Below are positions 1 to 5,723 of a DNA stretch of 13,144 bases, piece by piece. A program made the position numbers and the translations under genes. Below the pieces are notes generated by a model. It saw only the letters and a list, made by a program, of their open reading frames with translations. It was not told where the DNA came from and searched no databases. The stretch is from the NCBI GenBank assembly GCA_005792805.1, contig SXQV01000213.1:1-13144 (forward strand), given 5' to 3'. Within the stretch, counting starts at the first letter, position 1. Every line of letters starts with the position of its first letter. Source of the stretch: Methylococcaceae bacterium. Lineage in GTDB: Bacteria > Pseudomonadota > Gammaproteobacteria > Methylococcales > Methylococcaceae.

Positions 1-1549
1 AGAAAATCCGCAGGGTCGCCCCGGACAGGCCTGGCATCGCCGCGAGCCAGAACAGCTGATTGGTGTCATAGGGGAAGCCGGCACCCGGCAGGTTGATGAC
101 CACCACACTCCAGACCATCCAGACCGCGAAGGACAGCAGCAGGGAGGAGATGGAAATCCACAGGTTGCGCCGGGCGACCGGCTTGCCGGTCGTCTCCCAG
201 AAGGCCGCGTTCTCCGGCTCCCATTCGGTCAGCAGCCGGGGTGCCGGATGCGGGAGGTGCGGGAGATCCGGCAGGTACTGGGCGATAGCGGCCAGACCGT
301 GGAGGAGCTTGCGTTCGGTGTGCTGGATGGCGAAGTGCATCCAGACCAGCGCAATGATGGCCACGACGAACAACAGCATGAAGCAGCTGCTCCAGATGCC
401 GATCACGTCGTTCAGCATGCCGAAGGTCAGCGGTAACAGAAAGCCGCCCAGCCCGCCGATCATGCCCACCACGCCGCCGACCGAGCCGACGTTATCCGGA
501 TAGTACACCGCGATATGCTTGTAGACGGCGGCCTTGCCCAAAGACATGAACACGCCGAGCACGAAAATCAGCGCGATGAACCCGGCTGGCCCGATCGCCA
601 GGGTGAAGGCCATGGGGCCATGCACCCCATGGACCACATAATCGGTGGGCGGGTAGGACAACAGGAAGGTAATGATGGCCGACATGCCGAGGGTCCAGTA
701 CATGACGGTCCGTGCGCCGATCCGGTCGGACAGCCAGCCGCCGAAGGCGCGGAACAGGCTGCCGGGGATGGAATACATCGCGCCCAGCATACCGGCGGTC
801 TTGATGTCCATTGCGTAGGCACCCATCAGATAGCGCGGCAACCACAACGCCAGGGCGACAAAGCCGCCGAACACGAAGAAATAGTAGAGACAGAAGCGCC
901 AGACCTGAATGTCCTTCAGTGGCAGCAACTGATCGAAAAATGGGGTCGCGGCCCCGCCCTGCTCCCGCCGGTTGCGCAGGACCGGGTCGTCCTCCGCCGC
1001 GAACCAGAACACTATGCCCATCACGGCGATGACAGCGGCCCAGATCAAGGCCACGGTGCGCCACCCGTAAGCCACCAGAATAAATGGCGCGACGAACTTG
1101 GTCAGCGCCGCGCCGACATTGCCGACGCCGAAGATGCCTAGCGCGAATCCCTGCTGCCCGGCAGAAAACCAGCGCGAGACATAAGCGATGCCGACCGCGA
1201 ACGAACCGCCCGCGATGCCGACGCCCAGAGCGGCAACCAGATAGCCGGTGTAGGTGTCGGCGCAGGTCAGCAGGAACGTCGCCAACGCGGCCGAGAGCAT
1301 CAGCGCGGAGTAAAGCAGCCGGCCGCCGTACTGGTCAGTCCAGACACCCAGAGCCAGCCGGATCAGCGAACCGGTCAGAATGGGCGTGCCGGCCAGCAAG
1401 CCGAATTCGGTTTCGCTCAAACCCAGTTCCTTCTGGATTTGTACGCCGATGATGGAAAAGATCGTCCAGACCGCGAAACAGAGGGTAAAGGCGACGGTGC
1501 TGAGCACCAGTGCGCGCTGTTGACGCCCGGGGGCGACGTTAATGTTCAC
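1..1549 (-). CDS. narK: NarK1-NarK2 type fused nitrate/nitrite transporter (partial, 3' end outside window)
   Basis: Reverse-strand reading from a GTG at 1549 runs open for 516 codons to the window edge. An in-frame TAA lies two codons upstream of the GTG, so the start cannot be much earlier; AGAGG about 11 nt upstream is a modest ribosome site. Residues 1-410 form a complete NarK-type MFS domain. Arginines R64 (LIRLALG) and R267 (SLFRAFGGW) match the two substrate-binding arginines of the family. Nitrate-signature glycine stretches lie at 140-150 (GIFGVGNVGAALT) and 362-373 (GMIGGLGGFLLP). A linker (about 411-460) leads into a new hydrophobic N-terminus (ISISSLLLSFAVWMVWSVVV), which is how a second MFS domain begins. 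This is the known NarK1-NarK2 fusion layout, pairing nitrate/proton symport with nitrate/nitrite exchange in the inner membrane. It lies downstream of and co-directional with the globin-reductase pair, so co-transcription is possible. Family certain; fusion inferred because the second half is cut off. Confidence 0.9.
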   Translation of the reverse strand, partial: MNINVAPGRQQRALVLSTVAFTLCFAVWTIFSIIGVQIQKELGLSETEFGLLAGTPILTGSLIRLALGVWTDQYGGRLLYSALMLSAALATFLLTCADTYTGYLVAALGVGIAGGSFAVGIAYVSRWFSAGQQGFALGIFGVGNVGAALTKFVAPFILVAYGWRTVALIWAAVIAVMGIVFWFAAEDDPVLRNRREQGGAATPFFDQLLPLKDIQVWRFCLYYFFVFGGFVALALWLPRYLMGAYAMDIKTAGMLGAMYSIPGSLFRAFGGWLSDRIGARTVMYWTLGMSAIITFLLSYPPTDYVVHGVHGPMAFTLAIGPAGFIALIFVLGVFMSLGKAAVYKHIAVYYPDNVGSVGGVVGMIGGLGGFLLPLTFGMLNDVIGIWSSCFMLLFVVAIIALVWMHFAIQHTERKLLHGLAAIAQYLPDLPHLPHPAPRLLTEWEPENAAFWETTGKPVARRNLWISISSLLLSFAVWMVWSVVVINLPGAGFPYDTNQLFWLAAMPGLSGATLRIF

Positions 1550-1652
1550 GACTTAGGAAGCCTCTAAAAATTCGCATTTACCCGCTCGTCGCTTGCTGGC
1601 CACATTTCAGCTATTCCATGGCCGCCCAAGCGTGTTTTTGACTGCCCGAAGC

Positions 1653-2678
1653 TTATACAGTAACCATGTTAATTTTGGTGTATTTAGTCTCGTTCTCCTC
1701 ATGGCGAGGGGCGGGATGGACGGTGAAGGCATCGGCGTAAATCTCGTTCAACGCCGCTCCGGCCAGATAGGCCCTGATCTGGGCTTGCTGAACCATCTCC
1801 GGATGACCGCAGAGAAACACCCGCCAGCCCTTGAGATCTGCCTGTTCGGTCAGCGCCACGTCGTCGGCCCGGCCCGCCACCTGCCCGGCGGCTGCGGCGG
1901 CGCCGGAGACGCAGGGCACATAGTCGAACTGGGGATAGGCTGCGGCCAGGTCGCGCAGTTCTCCGGTCAGGTAAAGCCCGTCCTGATCGCGGCTGCCATG
2001 GAATAGCCGGATAGGGCCTGTGTGACCGCGAGCCAGCGCATCGCGGAGAATGCCAAAGAGCGGTGCGAGGCCTGTACCCGTGCCGATCAATAGCAGTGGC
2101 TGCTCAGGAAGACCGGGCACATAAAAGCAGTGGCCGGCGGGCCCACGGACGCCGACGGTATCGCCAACGCGCAATTCCTCGTGTATCCAGCCACTGATCT
2201 TCCCTCCAGGCAGGCGGCGGACATGCAGCTGTATCCGCTCGTCATGACCGGGCACACTGGCGATGGAATAGCTGCGGCCCAGGTATTCGTCCCGAAACAG
2301 CTGAATGAACTGACCTGGCCGGTAGTCCAGCGCCGTATGTGCCTCCAGTGAAACCTGAAGGATCTCGTCGTTGAGCGGCCTGAGTTCATGGACGGTTGCC
2401 GGGATCGTAGCCTCGCCGCCTGCCGGCAGGATTACCGTCAGGTCCTCGGTCGGCTGGCACACGCAGGGCAGGAAATAATTCTGTAGCCTGAGCGTGGGGC
2501 TGAGTTCTTTTTGTGCCTCCGGCGGCGGTGTGCCCTCGACCGCACGCATCAGGCAGGTCTGACAAACCCCGTTGCGGCAGCTGTGCGGTATCGCCACCCC
2601 GTTTTCGAGCAGGCTGTCCAGGACGGATTGCCCTGGTGCCAGCTCGTAACAGTGATGTTCATGCCGGATGGCGGCCAT
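1653..2678 (-). CDS. 2Fe-2S ferredoxin / FAD / NAD(P)H oxidoreductase, probable truncated-haemoglobin reductase
   Basis: The 341-residue protein has three modules of the phenol-hydroxylase / methane-monooxygenase reductase family. An N-terminal plant-type ferredoxin domain carries C34-x4-C39-x2-C42 and C72 as likely cluster ligands. An FAD domain has the RSYS flavin motif at 135-138. An NAD(P)-binding domain has GTGTGLAP at 199-206 and CGHPEM at 290-295. Such proteins pass electrons from NAD(P)H through FAD and the cluster to an oxygenase partner. The gene starts 30 bp after the truncated-haemoglobin stop, in the same frame, and no oxygenase gene is nearby. The obvious partner is therefore that globin, whose ferric haem must be re-reduced after NO dioxygenation. 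This partnership is inferred. The start at 2678 lacks a clear Shine-Dalgarno, which suggests translational coupling, but it places the first ferredoxin strand as in the family. A short Lys/Thr-rich tail follows the last domain. Confidence 0.92.
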   Translation of the reverse strand: MAAIRHEHHCYELAPGQSVLDSLLENGVAIPHSCRNGVCQTCLMRAVEGTPPPEAQKELSPTLRLQNYFLPCVCQPTEDLTVILPAGGEATIPATVHELRPLNDEILQVSLEAHTALDYRPGQFIQLFRDEYLGRSYSIASVPGHDERIQLHVRRLPGGKISGWIHEELRVGDTVGVRGPAGHCFYVPGLPEQPLLLIGTGTGLAPLFGILRDALARGHTGPIRLFHGSRDQDGLYLTGELRDLAAAYPQFDYVPCVSGAAAAAGQVAGRADDVALTEQADLKGWRVFLCGHPEMVQQAQIRAYLAGAALNEIYADAFTVHPAPRHEENETKYTKINMVTV

Positions 2679-2708
2679 GCGGAAGACTGACTTTCCGGTG
2701 CGGCTGGA

Positions 2709-3101
2709 TCAGCGGCCCAGCACATCCTCGCGGGTGCTTTCGGCGATGGCGATAACCTGCGCGACGAGGTTCTCGGCGACGCCCAGGTCACGCAGGGTGC
2801 TGCCCAGATGATCCAGCACGATATCGAAATGCTGGTCGTTCAAGCCCATCTGTACCAGCCGGGCGTGTCCGCGCCGCATGTCAAGGCCGGTGTAGTTGTG
2901 TGGGCCGCCAAAGGCCATGGTCAGGAAAGCTTTTTGCTTGGCGGCCTGTTGGGCCATGTCAACGCCAAAAAAGAAGGTGTTGATGCGGGCGTCGCCGACT
3001 ACCTTGCGGTAGAAAATGTCGACAGCGGCATTCACGGCAGCTTCGCCGCCGAGTTGTGCGTAGAGTGATGTGTCCTGAGTGGCTTCGGTGGCGTCGGTCA
3101 T
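2709..3101 (-). CDS. glbN: Group I truncated haemoglobin (TrHbN-like), probable NO dioxygenase
   Basis: A 130-residue globin of the 2-on-2 group I type. Aligned by eye to M. tuberculosis TrHbN it has the LGG N-terminal motif, Tyr B10 (Y31 in IFYRKVV), Gln at E7 (Q52) and E11 (Q56), the FGGP turn (64-67), and proximal His F8 (H79 in MRRGHARL). Tyr B10 with Gln E11 is the distal pocket associated with O2 stabilisation and NO dioxygenation (NO + O2 to nitrate) in that family. The open frame extends upstream to 3389, but the ATG at 3101 is the real start: it has TTGGAG about 8 nt upstream, it begins the globin homology, and the longer reading would cross the sigma-54 promoter. It is the first gene of a likely operon with the reductase, divergent from norR. 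Expression is probably NO-induced through NorR. The cytoplasmic NO-detoxification role is inferred. Confidence 0.93.
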   Translation of the reverse strand: MTDATEATQDTSLYAQLGGEAAVNAAVDIFYRKVVGDARINTFFFGVDMAQQAAKQKAFLTMAFGGPHNYTGLDMRRGHARLVQMGLNDQHFDIVLDHLGSTLRDLGVAENLVAQVIAIAESTREDVLGR

Positions 3102-3186
3102 GATGTGCTCCAAGTGTGTTTTAGTGATTTGCCCGCGAGCTGACCCCGGAGAGGTCGGGGATGGTGGCGGGTCGCAGCAATTAAAA

Positions 3187-3201
3187 GCAATAAGTGCGCC
3201 A
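3187..3201 (-). promoter_or_regulatory. Sigma-54 (-24/-12) promoter of the globin-reductase operon
   Basis: Read on the minus strand the sequence is TGGCGC-ACTTA-TTGC. This keeps the invariant GG-N10-GC of sigma-54 promoters and differs from TGGCAC-N5-TTGC at one base. It lies 86 bp upstream of the globin ATG, with transcription expected to begin near 3175. The divergently encoded neighbour is a sigma-54-dependent activator, which strongly supports the call. The leader (about 3102-3175) also contains a possible hairpin, CCCCG (3144-3148) with CGGGG (3156-3160), of unknown significance. Confidence 0.82.
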
Positions 3202-3236
3202 TTGACCCAAGGCGTGTCCGGAGTTTGTCGAAATCT

Positions 3237-3247
3237 GTAATTAAAAC
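3237..3247. promoter_or_regulatory. Putative NorR binding site 1 (GT-N7-AC)
   Basis: GTAATTAAAAC fits the GT-N7-AC core described for NorR sites and has an extended dyad (CTGT-N7-ACAG) with an AT-rich centre. It sits about 65 bp upstream of the predicted transcription start, a normal place for an enhancer element of a sigma-54 activator. The motif is short; support comes from its context and from two further copies in the same gap. Confidence 0.5.
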
Positions 3248-3327
3248 AGGTGGATGGGTTTCTCTGATGGGTTTTTGGCGAATCGGTCCAGGGTGTGGTG
3301 TGCGTCGCGGAGCTATGGCTGTTTGAT

Positions 3328-3338
3328 GTCATAATGAC
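3328..3338. promoter_or_regulatory. Putative NorR binding site 2 (perfect dyad)
   Basis: GTCATAATGAC is a perfect 5-bp inverted repeat around one central base and an exact GT-N7-AC match. It lies near the middle of the divergent intergenic region. It is the best-formed of the candidate NorR sites. Confidence 0.58.
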
Positions 3339-3427
3339 GCCATCCCGGCCTGGCTTACTGTGGGCATTGTCTTGATGTCTGATTTGCAATTGATTTTGTT
3401 GGGCCTCTCCGGGTGGATTTTCTGGGT

Positions 3428-3458
3428 GTCAAAATGATCTCGCTGGAGTCGATATGAC
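3428..3458. promoter_or_regulatory. Putative NorR binding sites 3a/3b over the norR ribosome site and start codon
   Basis: GTCAAAATGAT (3428-3438) misses the core by one base. Twenty bases on, GTCGATATGAC (3448-3458) is an exact GT-N7-AC with GTC/GAC arms. The second copy covers the last base of the GGAG ribosome site and the norR ATG (3454-3456), so binding there could autorepress norR. Part of the match at the start codon could be chance, since ATGAC is also coding sequence. Confidence 0.42.
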
Positions 3459-5016
3459 AGCAGCTGCCGGTTCTCATGGTCGGATAGACGAGTTGATTCG
3501 GACTGCCGTATTCAATTTGACGGCCGACCTCTCCATGAAAGAGCGGCATAATCGCTTTCTCGATCTTTTTTCTGCCGTGACCGGCAATCAGGCGTGTGCG
3601 CTGCTGCGATATCAGGAGGGGGCGCTTGTTCCCGCCGCCACCCGGGGTTTGTCACCGGAGGTGATGGGGCGGGCCTTCCGGCCAGAGGATCATCCGCGTC
3701 TGGCCGCCATTATTGCGGCGAAAACCCCGGTTCGTTTTCCGGCGGAAGACGCCCGGCCGGATCCTTACGATGGCCTCATGCTGGGAGACGAAAGCGCTCG
3801 CCTGCCGGTGCATGCGTGTCTCGGCTGTGCGCTCTATAACGAGACCACGCTCTTCGGCGTACTGACTGCCGACGCCTTGCAGCCGGGTTTGTTCGATAAC
3901 GTCGAAGATCATGTCCTGCAGGTGTTTGCCGCCATTGCCACGGTCGCGTTGCGCAATGAAACCTACATCAACGCACTGGAAACGCTGGCCGAACATCGCG
4001 GGCAGGTTGCTGCCGAGCTGGTGAGCGAGGCGTTGCAGCGAAGCCGCCCTATTCTCGGTGAAAGCCCGGCGATGCAGGTGCTGGATCGGGAAATCGATAT
4101 CGTTGCCCGGTCGGATTTGACGGTATTGCTGATGGGGGAGACCGGGGTAGGCAAGGAGGTACTGGCCCGCATCATTCATTCACGCTCGCTCCGTTCGCAG
4201 CAGCCGCTGGTGCATGTGAATTGCGCGGCGCTCCCGGAATCACTCGCCGAAAGCGAATTGTTCGGACATGTTCGGGGTGCTTTTACCGGTGCCAGCAGTG
4301 ATCGTATTGGCAAGTTTGAATTGGCCGATGGTGGCACCCTGCTCCTGGACGAGGTCGGCGAACTGCCCCTGTCGATCCAGGCCAAGCTGTTGCGGGCGGT
4401 CCAGTTCGGCGAAATCCAGCGAGTCGGTTCTGATCGCAGTCACCGGGTTGATGTACGGATTATTGCCGCGACCAATCGGCTGCTGCCGGTGGAAGTCAGG
4501 GAGGGGCGATTCCGCGCCGACCTGTATCACCGGCTCAGCATGTATCCCTTGCAGGTGCCTCCTCTGCGTGAGCGGGTCGAGGATATCGCCATTCTTGCGG
4601 GACATTTTCTGGAGCAGTCTCGCGTCCGTCTCGGGCTCAGCCGTTTTTCCATGACGCCCGCGACCATCCGGTTATTACAGGACTATGCCTGGCCCGGTAA
4701 TGTCCGCGAACTGGAGCATGTCATGTTGCGGGCAGCGCTGCGGGCGGCGGATGCCCGGGATGGTGCAGCGGTAGTGCAGCCCGTGCATCTCGACGGCTGG
4801 GGGCGGGCCAGTGATGTACCGCGTCATTGCATGCCGCTGGTACCGGAATCGATGGGCTCACTGGCGGCGAGGGTGGACTTGTTCCAGATCCAGCTGCTGC
4901 AATCCACGCTGGCCGAGGTAGGCGGCAATTGGGCGCAGGCTGCTCGCCAGCTCGGGGTTGATCGAGGCAATCTGCACCGGCTGGCAAGACGGTTGGGGCT
5001 GAAAGATTCCCGCTGA
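3454..5016 (+). CDS. norR: NorR-like nitric-oxide-sensing sigma-54 transcriptional activator
   Basis: The 520-residue protein has the three-domain NorR layout and nearly its usual length (E. coli about 504). An N-terminal GAF domain (about 15-180) retains R82, D103, D106, C122 and D140 at positions that match by eye the residues implicated in binding the mononuclear NO-sensing iron in E. coli (R75, D96, D99, C113, D131). The AAA+ domain (about 198-435) has Walker A GETGVGKE (228-235), the sigma-54 contact loop GAFTGA (275-280), Walker B LLLDE (296-300), sensor I ATNR (339-342) and GNVREL (415-420). A Fis-type helix-turn-helix closes the protein (about 477-515: NWAQAARQLGVDRGNLHRL). NO binding to the GAF iron relieves inhibition of the ATPase, which then opens sigma-54 promoters. 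A sigma-54 promoter and GT-N7-AC sites lie in the divergent gap, so the globin operon is the likely target. The ATG at 3454 has GGAG five bases upstream. Confidence 0.95.
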   Translation: MTAAAGSHGRIDELIRTAVFNLTADLSMKERHNRFLDLFSAVTGNQACALLRYQEGALVPAATRGLSPEVMGRAFRPEDHPRLAAIIAAKTPVRFPAEDARPDPYDGLMLGDESARLPVHACLGCALYNETTLFGVLTADALQPGLFDNVEDHVLQVFAAIATVALRNETYINALETLAEHRGQVAAELVSEALQRSRPILGESPAMQVLDREIDIVARSDLTVLLMGETGVGKEVLARIIHSRSLRSQQPLVHVNCAALPESLAESELFGHVRGAFTGASSDRIGKFELADGGTLLLDEVGELPLSIQAKLLRAVQFGEIQRVGSDRSHRVDVRIIAATNRLLPVEVREGRFRADLYHRLSMYPLQVPPLRERVEDIAILAGHFLEQSRVRLGLSRFSMTPATIRLLQDYAWPGNVRELEHVMLRAALRAADARDGAAVVQPVHLDGWGRASDVPRHCMPLVPESMGSLAARVDLFQIQLLQSTLAEVGGNWAQAARQLGVDRGNLHRLARRLGLKDSR

Positions 5017-5041
5017 GGGCCGTTTCAGCCATTCACCAACA

Positions 5042-5057
5042 CGGCCATCCCTGGCCG
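5042..5057. terminator. Possible hairpin between convergent norR and globin-like gene
   Basis: CGGCCA-TCCC-TGGCCG forms a 6-bp GC-rich stem with a 4-base loop in the 53-bp gap between the converging stops. On the plus strand it is followed only by GTCTTTG, so the T-tract is weak. It may be a bidirectional terminator; the structure is clear and the function uncertain. Confidence 0.4.
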
Positions 5058-5069
5058 GTCTTTGCTCGC

Positions 5070-5555
5070 TTACTTGCTGAAGAGGCTTTTGCGGAGGGTA
5101 TTCGATGCCTCGATGACGGCATCGGAAAGTTCGTCGGCGATGTCCATTTGTTGCAATGAGTCACGCAGGTGACTGAAGATCACGTCGAAATGCTGGTCCT
5201 TGAAGCCCTTGTCGAAAAACTGGGCAAAAGCCTGGTGCAAATCCGGCAGTTCGCCACCTTCCTCGCCTTCTTCGCGCAGTGCTACGGTCAGGAAGGACTT
5301 ATGTTTCTCGCCCTGGTCGGCGCGGCTGACGCCAAACATGAAGTGATTGATGCGGGGGTCTGCCATCAGTTTGTCGGTCAGAATCTCGACCGCATTCCTG
5401 ATGGCTTCATCGCCGCCCAGTTGTTCGCTCAGGGTGGCGGCAACGGTCGTCTCGGGTGCGAGCTGTTCGCTTGTGGCGGTTTGGGCGGGATGAGATTTGG
5501 CGCGAACTGGCTTGACCGGGGCTTCTTCAACCTTGATTTCGGTTTCTTCGCTCAT
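5070..5555 (-). CDS. Degenerate group I globin-fold protein with acidic N-terminal extension; haem ligand apparently lost
   Basis: The 161-residue protein aligns without large gaps to the globin at 2709-3101 over residues 42-160: shared LGG, DPRIN/DARIN, FGV, KSFLT/KAFLT, DQHFD and SHL/DHL motifs. Key haem-pocket positions differ. Tyr B10 is T60, Gln E11 is H85, and the proximal His F8 position is F110 (DLHQAFAQF against DMRRGHARL). The only nearby histidine is H107, three residues earlier. The FGGP turn is replaced by an acidic, Gly-rich loop (REEGEEGGELP). Residues 1-40 form a Glu/Lys/Pro/Thr-rich, probably disordered extension absent from the neighbour. ATG at 5555 has a strong GAGGAGA ribosome site. 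The frame is intact, so it looks like a functional divergent paralogue and not a pseudogene. It could be a haem-free partner or sensor, or bind haem through H107 or H85. Fold confident; function unknown. Confidence 0.85.
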   Translation of the reverse strand: MSEETEIKVEEAPVKPVRAKSHPAQTATSEQLAPETTVAATLSEQLGGDEAIRNAVEILTDKLMADPRINHFMFGVSRADQGEKHKSFLTVALREEGEEGGELPDLHQAFAQFFDKGFKDQHFDVIFSHLRDSLQQMDIADELSDAVIEASNTLRKSLFSK

Positions 5556-5592
5556 GGGGTTCTCCTCGTTGGTTTTGATTGTTTTTATGCCG

Positions 5593-5610
5593 ATACTCCT
5601 GGCGGAGTAT
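5593..5610. promoter_or_regulatory. Perfect inverted repeat upstream of the globin-like gene
   Basis: ATACTCC-TGGC-GGAGTAT is a perfect 7-bp inverted repeat with a 4-base spacer, 38 bp upstream of the globin-like start codon and between it and the priA stop. Neither strand has a following T-tract, so it is not a normal terminator. It may be an operator or a 5' leader hairpin. The surrounding 168-bp gap shows no convincing promoter. Confidence 0.4.
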
Positions 5611-5723
5611 GCCGGCCCGGGCTCATTCTAACTGCCTATGGCGCTGGGCAACGGCCATTTTTCCAGAATTTGGTGTATGGCTCCACTACTACTCTACTCT
5701 CCGGGCCTCGTTCTGTTTGGCGG

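Larger units (their letters stand above)
3102..3453. other. Divergent globin/norR intergenic control region
   Basis: This 352-bp non-coding stretch separates the globin operon (minus) from norR (plus). It holds the sigma-54 promoter, three exact GT-N7-AC dyads and one near match, and the norR ribosome site GGAG at 3445-3448. No convincing sigma-70 promoter for norR and no FNR-type TTGAT-N4-ATCAA box were seen. Confidence 0.7.

Noticed and set aside
515..1141. Long open frames on the plus strand over the transporter gene (also 93-503 and 1084-1452)
   Set aside because: They are antisense to a convincing MFS reading, have low-complexity Arg/Gly/Gln-rich composition, and lack ribosome sites and recognisable motifs.
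3236..3250. CTGT-N7-ACAG as a LexA (SOS) box
   Set aside because: The enterobacterial LexA box has an 8-base spacer; with 7 the dyad better fits the NorR GT-N7-AC form and lies where an activator site is expected.
3102..3389. N-terminal extension of the globin frame up to 3389
   Set aside because: It would cover the sigma-54 promoter and a NorR-type dyad, shows no globin homology, and a good ribosome site marks the ATG at 3101.
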